Assembly: GCA_001802945.1 (NCBI GenBank)
Contig: MHAK01000080.1
Coordinates: forward strand, 1-64,000
Reading direction: 5' to 3'
Origin: Ignavibacteria bacterium RIFCSPLOWO2_12_FULL_56_21
GTDB taxonomy: Bacteria; Bacteroidota; Ignavibacteria; UBA10030
Length of the DNA: 64,000 nt
The notes beneath the pieces were generated by a model, which was not told where the DNA came from, ran no database searches, and worked only from the letters and a program-made list of their open reading frames with translations. Of this stretch, positions 1 through 8,359 are shown one piece after another (position 1 is the first letter of the stretch; each line of letters opens with the position of its first letter). A program made the position numbers and the translations under genes.

Positions 1-2
1 TC

Positions 3-1028
3 TCAGTCGCAGTGCTGCTTGCCCTCGTCGTCCTCACGGACAACGGGTTTGGGCAGTCTAAAAGGGTTGGAACAGCCGCAGCAAGCGAGCTGCTCATCCC
101 GATCGGGGCCAGAGATATGGCCTTGGGGGGGTCCAGTATTGCCAATTCGAAAGGCCTCGAGGCAATGTACTGGAACCCTGCAGGACTCGGCCGTATGCAC
201 AGTTCTGCCGAGGGTATGTTCTCCTCGATGTCCTACATTGCAGATATTGGGGTAGACTACGGGGCAGTTGCCGGATCGTTTGAATCATTCGGTGTGGTGG
301 GTCTTTCCATCACCTCAATGGATTTCGGCGACATCCCGTTGACAACCGAAGCTGATCCGGAGAATGAAAGCGGACGTTTCTTTTCTCCTGCGTTCGTCAC
401 GGTCAACTTTGGCTATGCGCGTGGCCTGACGGATGCAATCGCCGCAGGTTTCAACCTCAAGCTCATTAGTGAACAGATCGAGCGCGTGAGCGCCATGGGC
501 TTCGCCGTCGATATCGGGATTCAATACTCGGGCCTCGTTGGAGTCAAAGGGCTTGAACTGGGCGTCGTTGTGAAGAACATCGGTCCTCAGATGCAATATC
601 AAGGATCGGGCCTCTATCACACTTCCCTTCCCACGGAAGGTCTTCGGCCGTCTCAGCGGTTCTTGAGCGAGGCCGGAAGTTTCGAACTTCCGTCGGTCAT
701 CGAGATCGGACTCTCGTATGAAGGCACCGTCGAGAACAACCTGCACTATGGAGTGAACAGCGTGTTCTCGAACAACAGCCTATATTACGATGAGTACAAG
801 CTCGGTGCAGAGATCGGCTATATAATGGAAGAGATCGAACTCTTTGGCCGCTTTGGGATGGGCTTGGTGCCGGAAATCGAAGATGGCAATTCGCATATTT
901 TTGGCGAGAGCTTCGGCGCCGGCATCCACTGGAACGCTCCCGGCATGGATATCACGGTCGACTATGCATTCCGATCGGCTGAATTCTTCGACGGGAACAA
1001 CGTTTTCAGCGTGAAGTTCGGATTCTGA
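3..1028 (+). CDS. PorV/PorQ-family outer-membrane barrel protein, 5' partial
   Basis: Outer-membrane beta-barrel protein of the PorV/PorQ (UPF0164-like) group. The frame is open to the window edge, so the true start is probably just outside; a GTG at 12 is the first internal candidate. The remnant of a signal peptide (LLALVVLT, then GQSKRVG) precedes the family's conserved opening IGARDMALGGSSIA and YWNPAGLG. About 340 residues are visible, and the chain ends in Phe as many barrels do. PorV works in type IX secretion, but many paralogues have no assigned role and no other T9SS gene is visible here. It is the last gene of its transcript, since a strong terminator follows. Confidence 0.85.
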   Translation, partial: SVAVLLALVVLTDNGFGQSKRVGTAAASELLIPIGARDMALGGSSIANSKGLEAMYWNPAGLGRMHSSAEGMFSSMSYIADIGVDYGAVAGSFESFGVVGLSITSMDFGDIPLTTEADPENESGRFFSPAFVTVNFGYARGLTDAIAAGFNLKLISEQIERVSAMGFAVDIGIQYSGLVGVKGLELGVVVKNIGPQMQYQGSGLYHTSLPTEGLRPSQRFLSEAGSFELPSVIEIGLSYEGTVENNLHYGVNSVFSNNSLYYDEYKLGAEIGYIMEEIELFGRFGMGLVPEIEDGNSHIFGESFGAGIHWNAPGMDITVDYAFRSAEFFDGNNVFSVKFGF

Positions 1029-1051
1029 TCCGTTTTCCCCACCTTATGCGC

Positions 1052-1086
1052 AAAGGGCTGCCCGGACCCGGGCAGCCCTTTGTGTT
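1052..1086 (+). terminator. Rho-independent terminator after the PorV-like gene
   Basis: A 13-bp perfect stem (1052-1064 with 1069-1081, GC-rich core gggctgcccg) with a 4-nt loop runs into a T-rich end. It separates the barrel gene from the following PIG-L-like gene. Confidence 0.85.
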
Positions 1087-1106
1087 CTATGAACGTAACC
1101 TCATGA

Positions 1107-3401
1107 ATGCCCCTTGAATATATGTATCGTTGCGCCATCTCTTCATTCTTGACAGTCATTGCTGTGACATTGGGCATTGCCCAGGCTCCACGGTCGGGGT
1201 TCGAAACCCAATCAGCAGAACTTCGTCAGGGGGGTCGTGTGACGATCCTGGCGATCGCCCCGCTCTACGAGGACCTGTGGTCGGCTGTCTACTTACGACA
1301 GGTTTTCGGGGTAAAGGTGCAGCTTGTATACGTGACGAACGGAGAAGCGATGACCGGTGCTTCGGTGAAGCTCTATCCGAACCAGATGGCAGCGGACCTT
1401 CGGGGCCGCGCATATGCGATTTCAAGGACGCTTGATGCCGAACATGGCTTTCTCAATCTGTCGCACGTGGATGCCGCAGCGAACCAGGAGTACGTTAGGT
1501 CCGCGTGGGACGATGACACGGTCCGGTCAAGACTTTACGCTGTTTTTGCGGACTTCAAGCCGGACCTTGTGCTCGTGAACGGGCTCGAACGGCCGGAAAC
1601 GTCGCCGCATGTGGGAGAAGTCCTTCTCGAGAATCTCAAGGTTGTCTTGGAAAGACTTCGTTCGGAAAAGCGAAATATCCCTTCGGTGGTTGCCATTGCA
1701 GGACCGCCTTTGTCAGGAAGTTCGAAGAACGTCAAAACCGCAAAATTGACTCGTGGAAGATCATCTGCCCTTCACGTCGCGACATCTGTACGTGCGAAGT
1801 ACGGTGACCTGGCTGGCTTCATCTCGCCGATCGAAGCGTTCTACACAACTCTTCCAGGATACCCGAAGGATCGACTGAGAAACGTCATGGACAATGGGCG
1901 GCTTCTGCGTGTCCCGAGGCCAAGTACGATCTCAGCGATCGATAGCATCGTTCGCAAGGTTGCCTTGCTGCTGGATTCGTGGCGTTCAGTGCCGCGTGGA
2001 AGAGCAGGCGACCGGGCGCTCAAGGTATTGGTGGCAGCTCTCGGAGAGATCGATGCATGGACGGACGGACACCCTCGTGCCACAGAACTCGAACGCCGCA
2101 TCCTTCTCGACTGGCGCTGGTCGCTCGAGTCGGTCCGTCTGAAGATCATCGGTGCAGTCCCATACGTGCGGGTCAGCGATTCGGTATTGACAGCTGTACA
2201 ATTGGTCTATCTGACGATTGATTCAGTTAGGGGACTGGACCCTCGCGGGCAGACGCAGGTAATCTTCCCAAAGGCCAAGGAGGGCTGGATCCTGAATGAG
2301 CGCCCCGGAGACAGGGCTGCATTCGTCACCGGGGAGCCGTACCGTCTGATATCGCCTCGGTCTCTTGCGCTCGATCTACCAAGAGATATCGAGGGTTTGG
2401 AAAGACCGGTCTATGCCTCGCCATGGCATTTTTTCATCGTGCACTGGGCAACAATAAAGGAGCGGAGCTTCTCATTACGGGTGGACGCAGGTTTCCTAGG
2501 CGCTCCGCGGTTTTCCGTCGAGGTCATGACTCCTATCGCCATGGCAGTCAATGGAGAACGGATCGCCGTTCGGATCACGAACCAGTCGCGCGACGGTGTT
2601 CGAGACTCCGTGGCGGTGCGGTTGAACGAAGTATGGTCGGACGCAGCGCCTTTCAGGCTGAATACTAAAGGATCGCAGCAGGTCGATACGCTGACCCTCA
2701 AGGTTTCGCCCGAAATCCCCGACGGAACACATTTCGTCAATGTTACCATCGGTTCCGACCCGGTGGCGGGGTTTCTCTTGAGGAAGTTCCCTCTTCTCAC
2801 AGACACCTCGCACAGCGTCGTCGTTGTGGCTGCAGACTCATTTGACGCCGCGTCCATGGCGATCCGCAGGACGGCAATGTCGGCAACGTGGGTGATTCCT
2901 TCAGAACTTGAGCGTTCTTCACTCCCCGTTGCTGACGTCGTGCTGATCTCAGAATTCGCCTCCGAAGGAATCTCTCGTGGAGGTTGGAGCAACGTTCGCT
3001 CGTATGTGGAGCAAGGAGGTCGGCTCGTTGTTCTCGCGCAACGCCCCGGTCCTCTTCAGAAACTCCCCGGTGAACCGCAGCTATCGATTGCCCCGAGCGC
3101 GAAGTATGATACATCGGCAAAGCTGTCGATCGACTCATTGGATCTCCTGAGTGCCTCTCCGAACGACCTGAAGGAGGAATCTTGGATGGGATGGTTGTAT
3201 CGAAGAACTATGTGGCAAGTGCAAACCTCGTCGCGCACCGTCGTGGTGCAGGCGTGGTTCGGCGAGCGCGAAAATCCCGCGATTCTCCGTTGGCATGTCG
3301 GCCATGGAACCGTCACATACGTGAACATGAATCTTGGGCATCAATTCTTGAACGTACTTCCGGCGGCTCATCAGTTGCTTGCGAACCTGCTGGCGAATTG
3401 A
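1107..3401 (+). CDS. Secreted PIG-L/LmbE-like protein with degenerate catalytic motif
   Basis: A 764-residue exported protein with an N-terminal signal peptide (Met6 at 1122 gives a more typical signal, MYRCAISSFLTVIAVTLG). Residues ~45-200 follow the PIG-L/LmbE deacetylase fold pattern: ILAIAP, then VQLVYVTNGEAMTG, then FKPDLVLV. The zinc-binding HPDDE motif is replaced by LYEDL (residues ~53-57); a distal His (H168, in SPHVGE) remains. An Ig/NEW3-like beta domain (~470-560) and a C-terminal GATase1-like domain (~570-760, VEQGGRLVVLAQRPG) follow, as in long PIG-L proteins of Bacteroidota. I infer that deacetylase activity is lost. The next gene has its own promoter 5 bp downstream of the stop. 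Confidence 0.7.
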   Translation: MPLEYMYRCAISSFLTVIAVTLGIAQAPRSGFETQSAELRQGGRVTILAIAPLYEDLWSAVYLRQVFGVKVQLVYVTNGEAMTGASVKLYPNQMAADLRGRAYAISRTLDAEHGFLNLSHVDAAANQEYVRSAWDDDTVRSRLYAVFADFKPDLVLVNGLERPETSPHVGEVLLENLKVVLERLRSEKRNIPSVVAIAGPPLSGSSKNVKTAKLTRGRSSALHVATSVRAKYGDLAGFISPIEAFYTTLPGYPKDRLRNVMDNGRLLRVPRPSTISAIDSIVRKVALLLDSWRSVPRGRAGDRALKVLVAALGEIDAWTDGHPRATELERRILLDWRWSLESVRLKIIGAVPYVRVSDSVLTAVQLVYLTIDSVRGLDPRGQTQVIFPKAKEGWILNERPGDRAAFVTGEPYRLISPRSLALDLPRDIEGLERPVYASPWHFFIVHWATIKERSFSLRVDAGFLGAPRFSVEVMTPIAMAVNGERIAVRITNQSRDGVRDSVAVRLNEVWSDAAPFRLNTKGSQQVDTLTLKVSPEIPDGTHFVNVTIGSDPVAGFLLRKFPLLTDTSHSVVVVAADSFDAASMAIRRTAMSATWVIPSELERSSLPVADVVLISEFASEGISRGGWSNVRSYVEQGGRLVVLAQRPGPLQKLPGEPQLSIAPSAKYDTSAKLSIDSLDLLSASPNDLKEESWMGWLYRRTMWQVQTSSRTVVVQAWFGERENPAILRWHVGHGTVTYVNMNLGHQFLNVLPAAHQLLANLLAN

Positions 3402-3405
3402 TACA

Positions 3406-3434
3406 TTGCGAACATCGTCGGCTATTGATATATT
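3406..3434 (+). promoter_or_regulatory. Promoter TTGCGA-N17-TATATT for the GWxTD gene
   Basis: -35 TTGCGA (3406-3411), 17-bp spacer, -10 TATATT (3429-3434). The expected transcription start, 7 nt after the -10, falls on the A of the ATG at 3441, so the mRNA would be leaderless. Confidence 0.65.
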
Positions 3435-3440
3435 GAACCC

Positions 3441-4817
3441 ATGACGTCCTCGAAAAAGTATTTCGTCACAGCGTTACTTGTGCTTTCGGCGGCCGCGCCT
3501 TTGCCGGCCCAGCGATTCGACCCTTCGGCGGGGTTTATCCTCAACCTTGATTTCAGCCGCTTCCGGTATGATGATTCGACCGGATATGTAGAGTTGTATC
3601 ATGCGTTCTATCCGACCTTGGTCACGCTCGACGGGACTCCAGAAGGCTCCTACAAAGGATGGATCCGCATGACCGTCCGCATCAGAACGAAGGCTGAGGG
3701 CGTGCCCGTTGTTCACGAAGTAAACATCCTGCCCGTCGTTGTCCGCGATTCTGCATCTCTGCGCAGTTCCATGACAATGGTCAGCGCGTCGGCATATCGG
3801 ATACCCGCCGGAGAGTACTTTCTCGATGTGCTCGCGGTGGACTCGCTGTCTCCCAACAGGAGGGACAGTCTGCTGCTCCCCCTGTCCGTTCCGGCTATGG
3901 GGAGTCGAACGATGGTAAGCGACCTTGAGCTGTGCTCACGGATTACGGAAGGAGCCTCCGAGGGCATGTTTGTGAAGAATACGCTCGAAGTTGTCCCAAA
4001 CCCGAGTCTGGCTTTCGGGTCTGCGGGCGCACCGATCGTGTTTCATTATGCCGAATTGTATGACCTGAAGGCGGGAGTCCGATATTTTGTTGAGACATCT
4101 ATCATCGACAACCGGAACACGGTCGTACGCCGCACTGGCCGGTGGCGCACGTACAGCGTTCCTCATGCGGTAGACATTGGGACGACAAACGTGGCCGCGG
4201 TACCTTCAGGTCGTTATGTGTTCAGTCTACGGCTCTTGAAGGACAGTACGGAGGAGGTCGCGCGCTCGACGAAGATCTTCTTCGTTTCGAATCCTCACCT
4301 GCAGGCAGTGAGTGCCACCGAAACATCGTCGGCTGCGACGGAATTGGCGGGGCTGACATTTGAGGAACTGGGGACCGAATTCGCGACGGCCCGATATCTT
4401 GCGTCATCAAAGGAAGTGGAGATGTTTTCGAAGTTGACGACGGCCGATGCTCGTCGGGAATTTCTCGGCACATTCTGGACGGAGGTGGGAAAGGGGCACG
4501 AGGGCCATGAACCGACGACGCGGGTCGAATATCAAATGAGGGTGACCTCCGCAAATCAGAAATTCCGAGTTCACAATCGTGAGGGCTGGAGGTCTGATCG
4601 CGGCCGCGTCTACATTCTCTACGGGGATCCCGACGAAATTGAACGTGTGCCGAGCGAGGGCGACTCAAAGCCGAGTGAAGTGTGGCACTATTACCAGATA
4701 GAAAACGGCGTTCTGTTCATCTTTGCCGATCGGTCTGGTTTCGGCGAATATGTACTTGTGCATTCAACAAAGAGGGGCGAACTCCAGGACGAATCATGGC
4801 AGCGCATGTTGCGCTGA
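3441..4817 (+). CDS. GWxTD domain-containing exported protein
   Basis: 458 residues. An N-terminal signal peptide (KKYFVTALLVLSAAAPLPAQ) is followed by a beta-rich region and a C-terminal GWxTD domain at ~320-450: NREGWRSDRGRVYILYGDPD, then EVWHYYQ and FIFADRSGFGEY. Here the family signature reads GWRSDRG. GWxTD proteins occur in Chlorobiota/Ignavibacteria, Rhodothermota and related groups; their biochemical role is unknown, but they are envelope-located. The stop overlaps the start of the next gene by 22 bp, so the two are probably co-translated. Confidence 0.85.
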   Translation: MTSSKKYFVTALLVLSAAAPLPAQRFDPSAGFILNLDFSRFRYDDSTGYVELYHAFYPTLVTLDGTPEGSYKGWIRMTVRIRTKAEGVPVVHEVNILPVVVRDSASLRSSMTMVSASAYRIPAGEYFLDVLAVDSLSPNRRDSLLLPLSVPAMGSRTMVSDLELCSRITEGASEGMFVKNTLEVVPNPSLAFGSAGAPIVFHYAELYDLKAGVRYFVETSIIDNRNTVVRRTGRWRTYSVPHAVDIGTTNVAAVPSGRYVFSLRLLKDSTEEVARSTKIFFVSNPHLQAVSATETSSAATELAGLTFEELGTEFATARYLASSKEVEMFSKLTTADARREFLGTFWTEVGKGHEGHEPTTRVEYQMRVTSANQKFRVHNREGWRSDRGRVYILYGDPDEIERVPSEGDSKPSEVWHYYQIENGVLFIFADRSGFGEYVLVHSTKRGELQDESWQRMLR

Positions 4818-5662
4818 TCCTGACCGTTCTCTCGCTGATACAGGCATCGGGACAACCCCTGCTCATTGAGCGGGAACGCATTCCTGTGCACCGCAATGCG
4901 TCCCGGCTGGAACGGGACGGCTCCGGGCGCTGGTATGTTTGCGTTCCAAGTGTGCACATCGTGGTCATGTATCCGCCGTCCAAAAAAGGACCCGTGACGG
5001 CCGGCGGGTATGGATGGACGTTGAGCGCTTTCGACCGGCCGTCGAGCATTGCGACCGATGGGTTGAATGTCTTTGTTGCCGACGAAGGAAATCATAGAGT
5101 TGTACGTCTTGACAAAGACCTGAGACCGATCTCGGCCCTCTCGACCCGCGATACATCGTACGCGCCCGCGCGGTTCGGTTTTCCGAAAGGCGTAGCGGTC
5201 AACAGCCGCGGCCAACTTGCCATCCTTGACGCCGAAGGGCGGCAGGTGATCGTCTTCAACACCGACGGACGCTACATCACCCGTCTCGGCCAGGACCTTC
5301 CCGATCGGAAACAATTCGCGGATCCAAGAGATCTTGCGATCGACGAGCAGGATAAGTTCTACGTGCTTGACGGCTGGGACGTGAGGAGGTTCGATGAGTT
5401 CGGCAATGCCATCGGTTCTCTGGAAGCGATTGGACCAACCGAATCGCTCGGTCTTTCCGTATTCGCCGGCTGGCTTGCCATCGTTTCTGCAGATACGCTT
5501 GTCGTTTCAGACACTGAGGGGCGGCTGCGACACGCCATCCCACGCGGAGTGCTTTCACCCGGGAGTCCGCTGTCACCCCTGGCGGATGTTGGCTGGTACG
5601 ACGGTTCGCTTGCACTCCTGGCGGACGGAATGATCGTGCTCTATGAATTCGATGAACAATGA
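4796..5662 (+). CDS. NHL-repeat six-bladed propeller protein, exported
   Basis: 288 residues from the ATG at 4796, which opens a signal peptide (MAAHVALILTVLSLIQASGQ). An earlier in-frame start at 4682 would lie deep in the GWxTD gene and hide the signal. NHL-like blades recur: IATDGLNVFVADEGNHRVVR (~80-100), FPKGVAVNSRGQLAILD (~125-145), DPRDLAIDEQDKFYVLDGW (~175-195). NHL propellers serve as binding scaffolds; the ligand is unknown. Overlap with the GWxTD gene suggests both proteins act in the same envelope function. Confidence 0.75.
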   Translation: MAAHVALILTVLSLIQASGQPLLIERERIPVHRNASRLERDGSGRWYVCVPSVHIVVMYPPSKKGPVTAGGYGWTLSAFDRPSSIATDGLNVFVADEGNHRVVRLDKDLRPISALSTRDTSYAPARFGFPKGVAVNSRGQLAILDAEGRQVIVFNTDGRYITRLGQDLPDRKQFADPRDLAIDEQDKFYVLDGWDVRRFDEFGNAIGSLEAIGPTESLGLSVFAGWLAIVSADTLVVSDTEGRLRHAIPRGVLSPGSPLSPLADVGWYDGSLALLADGMIVLYEFDEQ

Positions 5663-5740
5663 TATTTGAGAATACCTTATTCGCGCTGATCCGCGCGAGT
5701 GGGGCGAAACAGTCCAGTTCACTTTAGCGGGAGGGATGGT

Positions 5741-6181
5741 ATGGCATCGAGAAGCGTCAACAAGGTGATTTTGATCGGCAATCTCGGAAAGGACCCCGAG
5801 GTACGCTACACCGGTAGCGGAGTTGCGGTGGCTACCTTCAGCGTGGCGACGAACGAGTCATGGAAGGACCCCGAAGGGAATACTCAAGAGCGCACGGAGT
5901 GGCACAATATTGTCGCCTGGCGCAAACTTGCAGAGATCTGCGGTGAGTATTTGAAGAAGGGCGGGAAGATCTATCTTGAAGGCCGGATTCAGTATCGCAC
6001 ATACGATGATAAGAACGGCGTCAAGCGGTATGTGACAGAGATCGTGATGGACGAAATGGTTATGCTTGATTCGCGAGGGGCGGCCGGGGCTGTCGCCGGT
6101 GCGCCGCCGGATTCATCAAAGAGCGGCTCTGCACCAGGACTTCCGCCGGCCGCAGGGAAAGATGAGGATCTTCCTTTCTAA
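5741..6181 (+). CDS. ssb: Single-stranded DNA-binding protein
   Basis: 146 residues. The ATG at 5741 follows a gggaggga ribosome site and gives the canonical SSB start [20 protein letters not shown]. The OB fold spans ~1-110 ([30 protein letters not shown]). A Pro/Gly/Ser linker leads to the acidic tip DEDLPF, the docking tail for replication and repair partners. The length is somewhat shorter than E. coli SSB. A GTG-initiated extension to 5699 is possible but lacks conservation. Confidence 0.95.
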   Translation: MASRSVNKVILIGNLGKDPEVRYTGSGVAVATFSVATNESWKDPEGNTQERTEWHNIVAWRKLAEICGEYLKKGGKIYLEGRIQYRTYDDKNGVKRYVTEIVMDEMVMLDSRGAAGAVAGAPPDSSKSGSAPGLPPAAGKDEDLPF

Positions 6182-6192
6182 ATGGTGACGGA

Positions 6193-7914
6193 GTGAAACC
6201 CGTTCCGCAACGATACGCGATCGTTTGTGTATCGACACTGCTATCGGCTGTTCTTTCAGCTCAATCTGCTCAGCCGACAGCAACAGCATATGTCCCGTTC
6301 CCCGGACGTACGGGAATGGTCGTAACTTCGCACTATCTCGCCTCCCAGGTGGGAGTGGATGTGCTGAAAGCCGGAGGGAATGCCGTTGATGCGGCAGTTG
6401 CGACCGGATTAGCCCTCGCCGTGGTCCATCCTGGGGCCGGGAATATTGGCGGGGGAGGATTTATGGTGGTGCACTTGAAGGACGGGACCGTCACCGCTTT
6501 CGATTTTCGGGAACGAGCTCCGCTCCGGTCGCACGAAACGATGTTCCTTGATTCTCTCGGACAGTATGTTGAGGATCTGAATCACGAAGGTTACCTCTCC
6601 GTCGGCGTACCTGGAACAGTCGCGGGATTCGACATGGCCCTGAAGAAATTCGGGAGCCGTTCATGGAAAACCCTTGCAGAGCCGGCGGTTCGGTTGGCCG
6701 ACAAAGGATTTCCCCTTTCGTGGTCAATGGCGGAGAGTTTTAAGGGGTACGCCAGCGATTGGCGCAAATTTCCGGCATCGGCGAAAAGTTTTCTTCGGTC
6801 CGATACGGTGTACTATCAGCCTGGTGACATCTGGAAGCAACCGGATCTGGCGAAGACGTTGCGCCGGGTTCAGAGGTCTGGTCGTGACGGATTCTATAAG
6901 GGCGAGACTGCACGGCTTCTTGCAGCCGATATGAAGGCGCATGGCGGACTTATCACTGAAGAGGACCTGGCTGCCTATGAGGCCAAAGAGAGATCGCCGA
7001 TTAGGGGCACATACAGAGGGTATGAGGTCATTTCCATGTGTCCGCCGAGCTCAGGCGGGACCGTGCTCGTGGAAATGCTCAACATTCTTGAAGGATTTGA
7101 ACTGGGCGCCTACGGTCACAACTCAGCCGCATATCTCCACGCGCTTGCGGAAGCGATGCGACGTGCTTTCGCCGACCGTGCCCGGTACTTGGGTGATCCG
7201 GACTTCAATGCCGACATGCCGGTGGCGCGATTGACGTCAAAAGAATATGCCGCCGACCTTCGCCGCACCATCAGCCTGAATACAGTATCGAAGTCCCCTC
7301 CTTCAACTCTGCAATTTCCGGAAGAAGACGACCACACAACGCACTACTCAATTGTCGATGGAGAGGGGAATGCAGTCGTTGTCACGTATACACTTGAGTA
7401 CTGGTACGGGTCGAGGATCGTTGCTGATGGACTTGGGTTTCTGCTGAACAACGAAATGGGAGACTTCAATCACATTCCCGGCCGAACTGATAGCACAGGT
7501 GACATCGGAACGCGTCCAAATCTCATTCAGCCCGGAAAACGTATGCTTTCGAGCATGACGCCGACGATCATTGCGAAGAATGGAAAACCGTGGGCGTTGA
7601 TCGGGTCTCCTGGCGGCCGAACGATCATCAACACTGTTGCTCAGGTTGTGCTGAATCTGATCGATTTCCGAATGAATGTCGCGGAAGCCGTTTCAGCAAA
7701 GCGCATCCACCATCAGTGGCAGCCGGATGTGATGAGGCTGGAGGTGAATACCACGTCACGGGATTCCGAACGTTTGCTGGAAATGATGGGTCACCGGCTG
7801 CGCAGAAACGGCTACCAAGGCCGAGTGATGGCAATCGTTATTGAAGACTCGACCGGCGTCCGGTGGGGCGCGTCCGACCCACGGGATGTTGACGCGGCCG
7901 CTGTCGGGTATTGA
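6193..7914 (+). CDS. ggt: Gamma-glutamyltransferase, exported
   Basis: 573 residues, GTG start. Transfers or hydrolyses the gamma-glutamyl group of glutathione-type substrates outside the cytoplasm. The signal peptide (YAIVCVSTLLSAVLSAQSAQ) is followed by the large-subunit motifs GGNAVDAAVATGLALAVVHP and GAGNIGGGGFMVV. Autocleavage should occur before Thr382 (TTHYSIVDGEGN), the nucleophile of the small subunit. GILLNN-like GFLLNNEMGDF, SSMTPTI and GSPGGRTIINT complete the small-subunit signature. It lies 11 bp after ssb, so it may be read through from it. All key residues are present. Confidence 0.95.
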   Translation: MKPVPQRYAIVCVSTLLSAVLSAQSAQPTATAYVPFPGRTGMVVTSHYLASQVGVDVLKAGGNAVDAAVATGLALAVVHPGAGNIGGGGFMVVHLKDGTVTAFDFRERAPLRSHETMFLDSLGQYVEDLNHEGYLSVGVPGTVAGFDMALKKFGSRSWKTLAEPAVRLADKGFPLSWSMAESFKGYASDWRKFPASAKSFLRSDTVYYQPGDIWKQPDLAKTLRRVQRSGRDGFYKGETARLLAADMKAHGGLITEEDLAAYEAKERSPIRGTYRGYEVISMCPPSSGGTVLVEMLNILEGFELGAYGHNSAAYLHALAEAMRRAFADRARYLGDPDFNADMPVARLTSKEYAADLRRTISLNTVSKSPPSTLQFPEEDDHTTHYSIVDGEGNAVVVTYTLEYWYGSRIVADGLGFLLNNEMGDFNHIPGRTDSTGDIGTRPNLIQPGKRMLSSMTPTIIAKNGKPWALIGSPGGRTIINTVAQVVLNLIDFRMNVAEAVSAKRIHHQWQPDVMRLEVNTTSRDSERLLEMMGHRLRRNGYQGRVMAIVIEDSTGVRWGASDPRDVDAAAVGY

Positions 7915-7981
7915 CCCGAACAGCATCCGGCGATCTCATGCAGGGTCCTTCGTTTGCGGCGTGATGAAATTGTGAGTGCGC

Positions 7982-8010
7982 TTGCTTCTTGAAGGCTTAC
8001 TAGTTATCAT
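7982..8010 (+). promoter_or_regulatory. Promoter TTGCTT-N17-TATCAT for the cobalamin riboswitch operon
   Basis: -35 TTGCTT (7982-7987), 17-bp spacer, -10 TATCAT (8005-8010), placing transcription start at about 8017, upstream of the riboswitch core. This is the only strong promoter-like pair I see between ggt and the receptor gene. Confidence 0.55.
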
Positions 8011-8054
8011 AAAAGAGCGCCTGTTCTTTCAATTCTGTAGTTCTGGTGTCCCGC

Positions 8055-8258
8055 ACGTGCGACAAAAGACGTTCGTACCAGCGGGATGAAAAGGGAATTC
8101 CGTACGTCCAATCGCTGTAAGGACCAATCGGAAGCTGCCCCGCAACTGTAGTCCCGATCCTCCAGAGGATCTGTGACACATCAAAACGCCACTGTTTCAC
8201 TTGCGTGGAATGGGAAGGCTGGATGTGCCCGGGAGAGCCAGGAGACCTGCCAGAACTT
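8055..8258 (+). promoter_or_regulatory. Cobalamin (AdoCbl-type) riboswitch
   Basis: The B12 box agccaggagacctgcc lies at 8236-8251. The upstream conserved blocks are in the right order: gaaaaggga (~8086), ccaatcg and gaagctgccccgcaactgta (~8130-8151), gccactg (~8187) and gggaaggctgg (~8211-8222). Binding of adenosylcobalamin is expected to favour the terminator at 8321-8355 and shut off the receptor genes. The 445-bp gap between ggt and the receptor gene is filled by promoter, riboswitch and terminator. Confidence 0.93.
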
Positions 8259-8320
8259 TGTTCCACGAGACCTTCGAGGGAAGGATTTCGCCGTGATGCA
8301 TGTCTGCAACATGTATTCTG

Positions 8321-8355
8321 GCCCCGCCTCCCTGAAGAGGTCGGGGCTTTTTCGT
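8321..8355 (+). terminator. Riboswitch expression-platform terminator
   Basis: gccccg (8321-8326) pairs with cggggc (8342-8347), extended inward by cctc/gagg, and is followed by ttttt. It sits between the B12 box and the receptor start codon, so it is the likely regulated terminator of the riboswitch. Confidence 0.85.
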
Positions 8356-8359
8356 TTTT

